Assembly (NCBI RefSeq): GCF_024347495.1
Contig: NZ_AP025491.1
Coordinates: forward strand, 62,001-126,000
DNA length: 64,000 nucleotides
Reading direction: 5' to 3'
Origin: Vibrio gallaecicus
GTDB taxonomy: Bacteria > Pseudomonadota > Gammaproteobacteria > Enterobacterales > Vibrionaceae
Under the pieces are notes generated by a model. It saw nothing but the letters and a program-made list of their open reading frames with translations. It did not search any database and had not been told where the DNA came from. Below, piece after piece: positions 1-7,521 of this stretch (positions are counted from its first letter, which is position 1; each line of letters opens with the position of its first letter). The translations under genes and the position numbers were made by a program.

Positions 1-165
1 GATATCCCATTTCTGCTTGAAGAGTCACTTTCACGTAAAGCCGCTCGCTTTAGCAAAGCACAGCCTTGGCATGAACTAGTTATTGTTGATGAAAGGGTGA
101 TTACGGGGCAAAACCCAACGAGTGCGCATGCTGTTGGTAAAGCGTTAGTGGCTTCACTGTCATAA
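1..165 (+). CDS. DJ-1/PfpI family protein, C-terminal fragment
   Basis: This is the 3' end of a gene whose start lies outside the window; the frame is open from base 1 to a TAA at 163-165. The last 54 residues include VIVDERVITGQNPTSAHAVG, which matches the usual C-terminal stretch of class I glutamine-amidotransferase-like DJ-1/PfpI proteins (chaperone, glyoxalase or protease-like enzymes). The catalytic Cys and His would lie upstream, so the subfamily cannot be decided. A strong hairpin terminator follows directly. Confidence 0.75.
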   Translation, partial: DIPFLLEESLSRKAARFSKAQPWHELVIVDERVITGQNPTSAHAVGKALVASLS

Positions 166-191
166 ACTTTTGACAATAATTTAAGTTACTT

Positions 192-222
192 AAAATAGCC
201 CATATGCATGGGCTATTTTTTT
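192..222 (+). terminator. Rho-independent terminator of the DJ-1/PfpI gene
   Basis: AAAATAGCCC pairs with GGGCTATTTT around a short ATATGCAT centre, followed by a T run. It lies 27 bases after the stop codon of the upstream fragment. Confidence 0.85.
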
Positions 223-275
223 AGAAGATGCAGTGACGGTTTAGAGTGGCAAAACTTTGTCTATGATTGATTTTC

Positions 276-310
276 TGGCTACTGGCTACTGACTTTTAGC
301 TATTAGCCGC
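276..310. repeat. Degenerate heptamer tandem repeat across a stop codon
   Basis: Five consecutive 7-bp units are visible on the plus strand: TGGCTAC, TGGCTAC, TGACTTT, TAGCTAT, TAGCCGC. The stop codon of the minus-strand MocR gene (303-305) lies inside the array. The first two units are identical; the rest are diverged but keep the 7-bp period. It resembles the heptamer arrays at 4000-4048 and 4161-4220. Confidence 0.55.
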
Positions 311-1688
311 TGGATTGTTTAATTGCTTCTATCAATTGCTCTAACTCGTTTTGCACATTGCTTGATAGCTCGAACCCAATGTTTATTCTTAGACAATCGT
401 TATAGAGCGATAGGGTACTGAACAATTGACCCAAGCGAATATCGATTTGATTTTCTTCGATTAGTTCTGTAAATCTCGCAAGCTCAAGCCCTGGTACTTG
501 TAACCAGAGTACCATTCCCCCTTGTGGGTGACTTATTTTGACCTTTTTGGGCAAGCGTTCAGAGAGAAAGGTGAGATAAGACTGCCTTAAGTTAAGTAAT
601 TTGCTGCGACGACGCTTCAGCTGCTTGGCGTAGTGCCCAGACTCAATGAAATCAGCCACCGCCAGTTGAATGGGAAGAGAAACACCAAAGCAAGAGGCGC
701 TATGCTGCTGGCGGTAACGTTCTGTAAACCGGCCGGGTAAGCACCACCCTAATCGATAACTCGGTGACAAGCTCTTTGATACGGACCCACACCAGAGAAT
801 GTAACCATTGCGATCGTAATACTTCGCAGGTAGTGGTGTGTGCTCAGAGTAGGAGAGCTCTAGGTAAACGTCATCTTCTATCATTGGCACTTGATAGTGA
901 TTAGCAAGCTCTGCCAGTTTCTGTTTTTGTTGTGCAGACATGGTGATCCCTTGAGGGTTCATGTGCGATGTACAAAATAAACCGGCCTTAACACTCCCTT
1001 GCTCTAAATGTGCTTCGAGTTGGAGCAGATCAATTCCATCGTTCAGAGATGGGATTTCTACGATATTACGCCCCATCTGCCCGAGTAAGCCTAAAATGCC
1101 ACTAAAGCATGGTGAGCTAATGGCAATGGCATCGCCTACTTGAGTACAGGCTTCTAGGGCTGCTTTGATGGCAGGCATGCACCCTGAAGTGATGACCAAT
1201 TCCTCAGAGTTAATATGCAGACCAAGCTTTGCAAAATGAACACTTAATGCGTTACGTAGCAAAGGGTCGCCTTGAGTATCTGGGTATTGATTGAGTCGGT
1301 TGCCGAGTCGTTTGCTTGCCCTGCGAAAACTGCGTTCAAGTTCATTCAGCGCGAGATCGTCAATTGTTGTGCTCGATACGCCAAGAGGTCCATTATGAAG
1401 AGAGTGGATGGAGAAGTTCTGGTTAACTTTCGAGACCTTACTAACAAATTGTGCCCATTCCGGTGTGCTGTGTGTACTCGGTTGCGCCGACACATAGTAC
1501 CCAGCTTGAGGTCTAGCATGAATCCAACCCTGAGATTCCAACTCTTGATAGCAACTTACGGCAGTCGACATGCTCACAGCTTGCTGCTTTGATACTTGTC
1601 GTAATGAAGGCATACGACTTCCTTCTGTCAGTTTTCCGGCTTCAATCTCGCGGATAAACTTGCTCGCCATCGTTCTGTACATACTCAT
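303..1688 (-). CDS. MocR/PdxR-type transcriptional regulator (GntR HTH + aminotransferase-like domain)
   Basis: It is likely a PLP-dependent regulator of the divergent transporter gene. The N-terminal ~70 residues are a GntR-type winged helix (MPSLRQVSKQQ, then STAVSCYQELESQGWI). From about residue 110 a fold-type I aminotransferase domain follows, with the lysine region SVSKSLSPSYRLGW expected to bind PLP. The frame can be opened back to a TTG at 1769, but that leaves only 15 bases to the divergent gene. The ATG at 1688 (MSMYRTMAS) fits the usual family N-terminus and leaves a 96-bp intergenic region holding three CTGTACT repeats. No strong ribosome site is seen for either start. About 461 residues from this start. 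Confidence 0.85.
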   Translation of the reverse strand: MSMYRTMASKFIREIEAGKLTEGSRMPSLRQVSKQQAVSMSTAVSCYQELESQGWIHARPQAGYYVSAQPSTHSTPEWAQFVSKVSKVNQNFSIHSLHNGPLGVSSTTIDDLALNELERSFRRASKRLGNRLNQYPDTQGDPLLRNALSVHFAKLGLHINSEELVITSGCMPAIKAALEACTQVGDAIAISSPCFSGILGLLGQMGRNIVEIPSLNDGIDLLQLEAHLEQGSVKAGLFCTSHMNPQGITMSAQQKQKLAELANHYQVPMIEDDVYLELSYSEHTPLPAKYYDRNGYILWCGSVSKSLSPSYRLGWCLPGRFTERYRQQHSASCFGVSLPIQLAVADFIESGHYAKQLKRRRSKLLNLRQSYLTFLSERLPKKVKISHPQGGMVLWLQVPGLELARFTELIEENQIDIRLGQLFSTLSLYNDCLRINIGFELSSNVQNELEQLIEAIKQSSG

Positions 1689-1697
1689 AGGCTGTAA

Positions 1698-1746
1698 CTG
1701 TACTTCTTTTTGTTTAAAAAATTGTATCTGTACTGATAACTGTACT
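1698..1746. promoter_or_regulatory. Three CTGTACT direct repeats, candidate MocR operator
   Basis: CTGTACT occurs at 1698-1704, 1728-1734 and 1740-1746, all in the same orientation, between the divergent regulator and EamA gene. MocR regulators commonly bind direct repeats in such intergenic regions. The assignment to this regulator is inferred. Confidence 0.5.
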
Positions 1747-1784
1747 CGAGTAATACTATTTTTCAACAAAAAGAGGGGACAGTT

Positions 1785-2681
1785 ATGATAAGAAACGATT
1801 TATTTTTGGCAATATTCGTCATGGCGATATGGGGTTTTAACTTCTCAATGATTAAGTTGGGGATCACTGAAGTACACCCGTTGCTAGCGACTGCCGCTCG
1901 ATTTACGTTGGCGGTGATACCAGCCATATTTTTTATTAGAAAACCTAACGTAGCTTGGCGTTACTTGTTTGCTTATGGCTTAGTGTTCGGTGTAGGAATA
2001 TGGGGTATGGCTTCCTGGTCGATTACAGCAGGACTTTCTTCGGGTATGTCTTCTGTCTTGCTTTCATCTAACGCTTTAATCAGCATGGCCGTAGGCATAT
2101 TTATCCATAAAGAAAAAGCTTCAATGCGAAAAGTTATTGGGGCTGTGACGGCATTGGTCGCTCTTTTGGTATTGATCTCAGCGACTAATGGCAATATTAC
2201 CCTAGATGGTTTGATGTTTATTATGATTGCCGCTTCATGTTGGACAGTAATGGGAATGATAGTAAAAGCGTCTCAAACCACACAGGCATTTGCGTTTAAC
2301 GTGTGGGGAATGTTATTTGCGCCTATTCCTCTTGTTCTATTTGCTGTGAGCCTTTATGGACCGGGTATTATTTGGCATGCCTTAGATGTATGGGATTTTA
2401 ACACCACAGTAGCCGTTGTTTTCCAAGCTTATCCAACCACATTGTTTGGTTACTGGGTATGGAATCGATTATTGATTCGTTATCCCCTGAGTACCACAGC
2501 GCCTCTCACATTACTGGTGCCAGTGTTTGCCTTGATCTCTGGATACTTTATGTATGATGAAGTGCTAAATATCGCCCAAATAGTTACTTGTATCCTGTTT
2601 TTAATTGGGGTTGGGCTGATTGTTAAGCCTGGCCGGGAAATGAAACAAGAACCAATGTCGGCTAAGTTGCAAGAGAGCTAG
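1785..2681 (+). CDS. EamA/DMT family transporter
   Basis: A 298-residue inner-membrane protein with about ten hydrophobic segments in the two-times-five arrangement of the drug/metabolite transporter superfamily. It starts MIRNDLFLAIFVMAIWGFNF, a typical EamA first helix. The second half has the usual YPTTLFGYWVWNRLL and PLTLLVPVFALISGY helices. GAGGGG about 7 bases upstream is a good ribosome site. It is divergent from the MocR regulator, which probably controls it. MocR-DMT pairs often handle amino acids or vitamin-like compounds, but the substrate cannot be read from the sequence. Confidence 0.9.
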   Translation: MIRNDLFLAIFVMAIWGFNFSMIKLGITEVHPLLATAARFTLAVIPAIFFIRKPNVAWRYLFAYGLVFGVGIWGMASWSITAGLSSGMSSVLLSSNALISMAVGIFIHKEKASMRKVIGAVTALVALLVLISATNGNITLDGLMFIMIAASCWTVMGMIVKASQTTQAFAFNVWGMLFAPIPLVLFAVSLYGPGIIWHALDVWDFNTTVAVVFQAYPTTLFGYWVWNRLLIRYPLSTTAPLTLLVPVFALISGYFMYDEVLNIAQIVTCILFLIGVGLIVKPGREMKQEPMSAKLQES

Positions 2682-2798
2682 TTACTCGCGGTAAAACGGT
2701 AAATGAGATGAGTTTTACTAGCGTTGAGCTTTCTCTAGTTAATCTTGTACTAGTAAAGCTTGCTAGAGTTACGTTCAATTGTGTTAAGTCTACTAACA

Positions 2799-2826
2799 AA
2801 GCCACCTTCAAATGGTGGTTTTTTTA
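2799..2826 (+). terminator. Terminator downstream of the EamA gene
   Basis: CCACC and GGTGG pair around TTCAAAT and are followed by seven T. It lies about 120 bases after the EamA stop codon. Confidence 0.65.
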
Positions 2827-2969
2827 TTCATAGTTATATTTCCCTGAACTGTGTTTTTTAGCGATCACATAATGGAATTAAACTGATTTACGAAACAGGA
2901 AACTCCTTTATTTTCAATAGCATTTTGATATATTCATGTGAAACTATACTAATACATGGAATGGCTTAA

Positions 2970-3977
2970 ATGATAAAACAAAGTGGTATTTTCTTAACGT
3001 CACTGTCTCTGGTGTTATCCGCCAATGCTTTTGCTTACGATCTAGATTTAGAATATTTTGAGAGTGAAGATATCGCCTTATTAAAGGCGGCAGAAAAGTC
3101 GAGTGATAATGAATTATTGATGAAGGCGGCTAGCCTTCTGATAGAAGATTCAATGTATGACGAGAATGTCGATCGTGGCTATGAATATATGAAGAAAGTG
3201 GCACAAGCTGGCGAAGTAAAGGCAATGATTAGTTTAGCTGATATGCATTACGATAATGATCAATATGAGAAAGCACTTCGCTGGTACCACAAAGCTGAAC
3301 AAAGCAAAGACCCTTATGTGCTCTACTCGTTGGCTGTGATGTACTTTGATGGCGAAGGGACACCTGTCGACTACAAAAAAGGCAATGACTACTACTTAGC
3401 TTCTGCGCAAGCTGGATATTCGGATGCTATGTATCAACTTGCCTTTTCATACAATGATGGAAAAGGCATCGGGCAGGACTTCTCCAAAGCAGCGTATTGG
3501 TTTGAGCAAGCGGCAAACTTAGGTGATGTAAGCGCAATGTATAATTTGGGTATTTCTTTTCTTAAAGGAGAAGGCGTAGACAAAAGCTGCTCTAAAGCGA
3601 TGCAACTATTTAACAACGCTATTGACGAAGATGAACATGCGCTTTCCTATGCCAAAATGGGCGATATTTACTCTTATGCAGAGTACAAAAAAGCCTGTAA
3701 TTTCAAAACCACTGACTACAAGAAAGCACTAGAGTATTACACTGGTGGTGCAATGCAGGGGAATGCTTATAGCCAATATTCAGTTGGTTATGCTTACCGT
3801 AACGGTCACGGCACGTGGAGCGATTTCGTTAAAGCGCTGGCATGGTTCGAAGTTGCGTATGAGTATGGTGACTCGGATGCAGAAAAAGAGATTGCGGATG
3901 TTAAACAGCATATGTCGAAAGAAGACATTGCTTCGGCAACCCAGCTCAAAGACTCTTTAATTGAAGAAATTTGGTAA
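2970..3977 (+). CDS. Exported Sel1-like repeat protein
   Basis: A 335-residue protein with an N-terminal signal peptide (MIKQSGIFLTSLSLVLSANAFA, cleavage probably after AFA). From about residue 70 it is built of Sel1-type TPR-like repeats such as AGYSDAMYQLAFSYNDGKG, LGDVSAMYNLGISFLKGEGV and GNAYSQYSVGYAYRNGHG, each followed by a KAxxWF-type helix. Such solenoids act as protein-protein scaffolds in the periplasm or at the envelope. The partner is not evident from its neighbours. It stands alone, followed by a heptamer array and a terminator. Confidence 0.85.
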   Translation: MIKQSGIFLTSLSLVLSANAFAYDLDLEYFESEDIALLKAAEKSSDNELLMKAASLLIEDSMYDENVDRGYEYMKKVAQAGEVKAMISLADMHYDNDQYEKALRWYHKAEQSKDPYVLYSLAVMYFDGEGTPVDYKKGNDYYLASAQAGYSDAMYQLAFSYNDGKGIGQDFSKAAYWFEQAANLGDVSAMYNLGISFLKGEGVDKSCSKAMQLFNNAIDEDEHALSYAKMGDIYSYAEYKKACNFKTTDYKKALEYYTGGAMQGNAYSQYSVGYAYRNGHGTWSDFVKALAWFEVAYEYGDSDAEKEIADVKQHMSKEDIASATQLKDSLIEEIW

Positions 3978-3999
3978 GTAATCTCGATTGTAAGTACTT

Positions 4000-4048
4000 T
4001 GGCTTATGGCTTATGGCTTATGGCTTATGGCTTATGGCTTATGGCTTA
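4000..4048. repeat. Tandem array of seven TGGCTTA heptamers
   Basis: Seven perfect head-to-tail copies of TGGCTTA begin 23 bases after the Sel1 gene stop codon. An apparent ORF through it is only the repeat translated. Copy number is probably variable between strains. Confidence 0.95.
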
Positions 4049-4113
4049 AACAGCTTACGAAAGACTATTATGATATAGAGATTTCCCCTCATAAAACCTT
4101 AAATCAATATTTT

Positions 4114-4142
4114 AAAAGCGAGCGTAGTGCTCGCTTTTTTTA
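4114..4142 (+). terminator. Terminator between the two heptamer arrays
   Basis: AAAAGCGAGC pairs with GCTCGCTTTT around GTAGT, followed by further T residues. It likely ends the Sel1 transcript after the first heptamer array. Confidence 0.85.
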
Positions 4143-4160
4143 TTTATATCGAAAACTATT

Positions 4161-4220
4161 ATCCGCTATCCGCTATCCGCTATCCGCTATCCGCTATCCG
4201 CTATCCGCTATCCGCTATCC
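4161..4220. repeat. Tandem array of eight ATCCGCT heptamers
   Basis: Eight perfect copies of ATCCGCT plus a partial ATCC. It lies just upstream of the permease promoter and shares the 7-bp period, but not the unit, with the array at 4000-4048. Confidence 0.95.
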
Positions 4221-4270
4221 CAATTATGGACAATGACAATTTTACGAATCGCGAGCATATAACTTTTTAA

Positions 4271-4306
4271 ATATACATACTTGCTCAATTGTGCATGTGT
4301 GTATAT
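4271..4306. promoter_or_regulatory. 36-bp imperfect palindrome, candidate ArsR-family operator
   Basis: The outer arms ATATACATAC (4271-4280) and GTGTGTATAT (4297-4306) mirror each other and the centre is CAATTG (4286-4291). Thirty of 36 positions are symmetric. A weak promoter (TGACAA at 4233, TATAAC at 4258) would place the transcript start at its left edge. AT-rich long palindromes of this kind are typical ArsR/SmtB operators, and such a regulator is encoded in the operon just downstream. Confidence 0.7.
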
Positions 4307-5263
4307 GATTCAGTTCTATTTTCACTTGTAGAGATTCCAATTGTGGATGCTAAATTAGTAATTGCGTTAAATGAGTTCTTTTATGTGGCTAAAGGTCTAG
4401 TGCTGATCATTGCTGTTGTGTCTGTGTTAACTGGTATTATGCGAGAATATATTCCGCAAGATAAACTCCAGGCAACACTGACTAAACATGATAAGTGGGG
4501 AACCTTACTAGGCGCTTTTTTTGGAATGCTGACCCCATTTTGTAGTGCGGCCGTTGTTCCTGTGACCATGGCAATGGCATCAATGGGAGCATCACTTGGT
4601 ACCGTCATGAGTTTCATCATTTCAGCACCATTATGTAACTTCATCGTATTGGCGATGGTGTACGCTGCCTTTGGGTTGAAGATTACCGTGGTTTATTTCT
4701 TAATTACCTTTAGTGCGGCAGTACTTGGGGGATATCTGATATCTAAATCTCCTTGGCGAAATGAAATCAAACGTGATGGCGAGCTTGAAAACACTAAGGG
4801 AAATAGTTGTAGTTCAGAAAAGGCAATCACTTGCGGTGGTGTACTTTCTTCAGCTTCAAGAATGCGTAATGCTATGGACGGGGCATGGGCTTTGTTTAAG
4901 CGCATTATCCCATACGTCCTATTGGGCGCGGCGATCAGTGGGTTTTCTGCAGCTTATTTGCCAGCCGATCTTGTGGAGAAATATGTAGGGGGCGATAGCT
5001 TTGAGTCGATAGTGATTGCTTCACTTATTGGTATTCCACTTTATCTCCGGATTGAAATGGCAATTCCTTTACTTAACGTATTGATAGCGAAAGGAATGGG
5101 CTTAGGTGCTGCATTAGCATTAATTATTGGTGGTACTGGTGCAAGTTTGCCTGAAATCGCGCTAGTATCAGCTGTTCTTAAAAGAAAAGCAGTGATAGCG
5201 TTTGTTGGGATAGTGTTAACTACAGCCATTTTGGGTGGCGCTATTTTCCAATACGCTCTATAG
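4295..5263 (+). CDS. Predicted permease, ArsP/DUF318 family
   Basis: An inner-membrane protein of about 322 residues with two bundles of hydrophobic helices and the family motif TPFCSAAVVPVTMAMASMGA in the first half, plus GGTGASLPEIALVSAVL in the second. Relatives include ArsP, an efflux permease for trivalent organoarsenicals. The cytoplasmic loop adds a Cys pair (NSCSSEKAITCGG) that could bind a soft metal or metalloid. The only upstream ATG is 4295, but it lies inside the palindrome; a GTG at 4343 (VDAKLVIAL) with TAGAG upstream is a credible alternative. It is first in an operon with an ArsR regulator. The substrate is inferred only as a metalloid or thiol-reactive compound. Confidence 0.8.
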   Translation: MCVYDSVLFSLVEIPIVDAKLVIALNEFFYVAKGLVLIIAVVSVLTGIMREYIPQDKLQATLTKHDKWGTLLGAFFGMLTPFCSAAVVPVTMAMASMGASLGTVMSFIISAPLCNFIVLAMVYAAFGLKITVVYFLITFSAAVLGGYLISKSPWRNEIKRDGELENTKGNSCSSEKAITCGGVLSSASRMRNAMDGAWALFKRIIPYVLLGAAISGFSAAYLPADLVEKYVGGDSFESIVIASLIGIPLYLRIEMAIPLLNVLIAKGMGLGAALALIIGGTGASLPEIALVSAVLKRKAVIAFVGIVLTTAILGGAIFQYAL

Positions 5264-5270
5264 AAGTGTC

Positions 5271-5293
5271 GCGCCACTCGGTTTGAGTGGCGC
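5271..5293 (+). other. Perfect intercistronic hairpin between permease and arsR
   Basis: GCGCCACTC and GAGTGGCGC form a 9-bp perfect stem with a GGTTT loop. No T run follows, so it is probably not a strong terminator. It could act as an mRNA stabiliser or attenuator between the permease and its regulator. Confidence 0.65.
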
Positions 5294-5319
5294 TATTAGT
5301 TGAAAAGGTAAACACCGTG

Positions 5320-5709
5320 ATGGATGAAAAATATATTGATTCGTTAAAAGCGTTATCGGAACCAAACCGATTACGTTTGTTTTGGTTATTTCTGCATGTT
5401 GACGAATGCATGGCAGTTGCAGAGGCTATGGATATCATTGGTGAAACTCAGTACAACGTTTCTCGAAATTTAAAAATGCTGTACAAGGCTGGGCTGCTTA
5501 ACCATGAGAAGAAGGGAAAATGGGTGTTTTACACTTTAAAAGAGCAGACTGCACCTCACTGCAAAGCCTTAGTGGATTCAGTCAGACACTTACCAGAAGA
5601 TGATTTTAAAGAAGTGATGAAACGCTGCATTATTCGTTTATCAATGAGAGTTGATGGCGAATGTGTTGTCGGCCCGGATAGTGAAATATGGCAAAGTAAA
5701 ATTAAGTAA
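5320..5709 (+). CDS. ArsR/SmtB-family winged-helix regulator
   Basis: A regulator of 129 residues. The core LKALSEPNRLRLFWLFLHVD is the typical ArsR start, and NVSRNLKMLYKAGLLNHEKK is the recognition helix and wing. The classical ArsR CxC site is not present: helix 3 has a single Cys (DECMAVAEAMD), with further Cys in HCKAL, RCIIRL and GECVVG near the C-terminus, so the sensing site may differ. The frame extends to a GTG at 5287, but that falls in the hairpin; ATG 5320 has AAAAGG upstream and fits the family. It probably represses the upstream permease operon through the palindrome at 4271-4306. Confidence 0.88.
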   Translation: MDEKYIDSLKALSEPNRLRLFWLFLHVDECMAVAEAMDIIGETQYNVSRNLKMLYKAGLLNHEKKGKWVFYTLKEQTAPHCKALVDSVRHLPEDDFKEVMKRCIIRLSMRVDGECVVGPDSEIWQSKIK

Positions 5710-5721
5710 GTATGGTTTTTT

Positions 5722-6168
5722 ATGAATACGTACACTAAACAGGAACTGGATTTTATTATAGAGCAGCACAGCTTATGGCTTAAAAATGAAGGTGGTAAAC
5801 GTGCTGTTTTAGGGAGCGCTGACCTTAGTCACCTCAACCTAAAGGGGCTCGATCTACGAAGAGCGAACTTAATTCGTACTGATTTTAGCCACAGTGATTT
5901 GTCCGGTAGCGATATGAGTGATGCCGATATCATGTACGCAAACTTCCAGAGTGCATGCTTAAATAATGCTATTTTCCGTGATTCTGATTTACGTAATGCC
6001 AATATGAGCCATGCTCAGATGTGTAATATTGACTTACAACGAGCCGATTTATACAAGACAGATCTTAGTCATACCGAATTGAGCAATGGTGCGCTTAAAA
6101 GCTCTTATTCAACGGGAACAATAATCACATTGCGTGATACCAGTAAGCCAAGTTGTTTCTCGCTTTAA
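5722..6168 (+). CDS. Pentapeptide-repeat protein
   Basis: A 148-residue protein with about 18 A(D/N)LxX-type pentapeptides from residue 34 to 130, for example ADLSH, LDLRR, ANLIR, TDFSH, SDLSG and SDMSD. This predicts a right-handed quadrilateral beta-helix. It starts 12 bases after arsR and is probably the third gene of the operon. Some pentapeptide proteins (Qnr, McbG) protect DNA gyrase, but most have no known role and nothing here shows gyrase binding. The two Cys in the coil region (SACLN, QMCNI) are not conserved family features. Confidence 0.85.
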   Translation: MNTYTKQELDFIIEQHSLWLKNEGGKRAVLGSADLSHLNLKGLDLRRANLIRTDFSHSDLSGSDMSDADIMYANFQSACLNNAIFRDSDLRNANMSHAQMCNIDLQRADLYKTDLSHTELSNGALKSSYSTGTIITLRDTSKPSCFSL

Positions 6169-6472
6169 CCTCCGATATATCTCTAACAATTTAAGCTGCC
6201 TTCCCCACCTTTGATCTCATGAATTAAGTCGGTCTTATTAGGGGGAGGTTTATATTGTTGTCAGCTATTTTGCTACATCTACATCTACATCTACATCTAC
6301 ATCTACATCTACATCTAGTTACTTAGGTACTACGGGCCGCTCTTCTCTTAAAGACAATGTATGTCGGAAAAATGCCTGTTTAATTTCAGTAAACCTTATC
6401 AATCTTATTAGGCGCAGGTAAGGTCACTTTTCTGTGTATTAAACGCTTATTAATTATCTCAGGTGAACAATA
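6169..6472. other. Intergenic region with a hexamer array
   Basis: About 300 bases without a gene. Besides the CTACAT array at 6273-6314 I see no strong terminator, operator or small ORF with a ribosome site. Confidence 0.5.
6273..6314. repeat. Tandem array of seven CTACAT hexamers
   Basis: Seven perfect copies of CTACAT followed by CTAG. It lies in the intergenic region about 105 bases after the pentapeptide gene stop. Confidence 0.95.
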
Positions 6473-6907
6473 ATGAGAGCAGTATGGATTTTTATCATCA
6501 TTGTCAGCACGTTAGTTTATGGCTGTATGAGAAGAGAAAGTATTGAACGTAATTGTTTTGAACCTTTTTCGATTTCACCTACTGATTACTTTAATACCCC
6601 TGAACCTCAGCTTTGGTACATTATTGGAGGGAATAGTGGAGATGACTTTTTAGTCGATAATAATATCTTTGCGTACGTTGTTGAGGGTGACTTTGCGCAG
6701 AAAATGACTCCGCTAGACCCAGACAGCTCGGTCAACTTTACCGGAAATGTTTACAAGTTTTGGCCTAGTTGGCCTGAAAAGTTCCTCGGTGGCGGTGATA
6801 ACAATATTCAATTTGAAGTTTTCATTGATAGAGATAAATTCTTAGTTTTCGATGAGTTAGAGAGGAATGAAAACATCCCGAGTATAGAAGAGCGTTGTGA
6901 TTTTTGA
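6473..6907 (+). CDS. Hypothetical protein, possible lipoprotein
   Basis: A 144-residue protein I do not recognise. The N-terminus MRAVWIFIIIVSTLVYGCMR looks like a lipoprotein signal with Cys18 as the lipidation site, though Tyr at -2 is unusual. The rest is acidic and beta-rich, with NNIQFEVFIDRDKFLVFDEL near the end. AGGTGA upstream of the ATG supports the start. It precedes another unknown gene by 45 bases and may be co-transcribed. Confidence 0.65.
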   Translation: MRAVWIFIIIVSTLVYGCMRRESIERNCFEPFSISPTDYFNTPEPQLWYIIGGNSGDDFLVDNNIFAYVVEGDFAQKMTPLDPDSSVNFTGNVYKFWPSWPEKFLGGGDNNIQFEVFIDRDKFLVFDELERNENIPSIEERCDF

Positions 6908-6952
6908 GCTGATGAGAACTATTATTTTGACTGAAAAGTTATAGGGAAATAT

Positions 6953-7303
6953 ATGAATTTTGAAGGGTTATCAGAACAGCAAGTTTTGGATATAGCTAAT
7001 CCTATAATGGATAATTTGATGGAAGCATCAACTGAAATTAATTATGAAAGACATGTTCAAGACTTTACGGATCGCATGAAGAGTATAGTGACTAAAGATT
7101 ACCTTCATAAGGTCTGTGAGCAGTATCAATCAGAAAAAGGATACTTTGCTGAACGTGAGTTTGTTGCTGTGTTCAAACGTCCCGATTCAGTGGCAATCGT
7201 CTGGAAACAATCATTTACTAAAGCGAAAGGGCAATTTGTAGCTGAAATGGTGTTGGTCAATGTTAATGGTCGCTACCTTTGCGATCATGTGATGGTCTTT
7301 TAA
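6953..7303 (+). CDS. Hypothetical cytoplasmic protein
   Basis: A 116-residue protein without signal peptide or membrane segment. The first half is helical and the second half has three or four likely beta strands (FVAVFKRPDSVAIVWKQSF, QFVAEMVLVNVNGRYLC), a layout like NTF2-like folds, but this is only a shape argument. AGGGAA sits 7 bases upstream of the ATG. I do not recognise the family. Confidence 0.65.
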   Translation: MNFEGLSEQQVLDIANPIMDNLMEASTEINYERHVQDFTDRMKSIVTKDYLHKVCEQYQSEKGYFAEREFVAVFKRPDSVAIVWKQSFTKAKGQFVAEMVLVNVNGRYLCDHVMVF

Positions 7304-7521
7304 TTGGATAATCGCTAATTTAGCAATTGATGATCGAAAATTTCAATGACACTAGTTTTCAAGGGCGAAATTTAGCGAAATGAAGTCAGTCAATCTTTCA
7401 AAACACGCCAAGTGCTAAACTTGTTTTCGTAGCGAAACAGCGCTGAGTTGTGAATAGCAATTTAGTGGTGAAGCTCAGCTGAGCATCTATTATTAAGTCA
7501 TATGCAATCAATGAGTTAATT

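Noticed and set aside
303..1769. Longer MocR reading frame starting at TTG 1769
   Set aside because: It overlaps the likely operator repeats and leaves only 15 bases to the divergent gene.
4000..4220. CRISPR-like repetition
   Set aside because: Units are 7 bp and directly adjacent with no spacers.
4006..4236. 76-codon ORF through the heptamer arrays
   Set aside because: Its sequence is the TGGCTTA and ATCCGCT repeats translated, and it spans a terminator.
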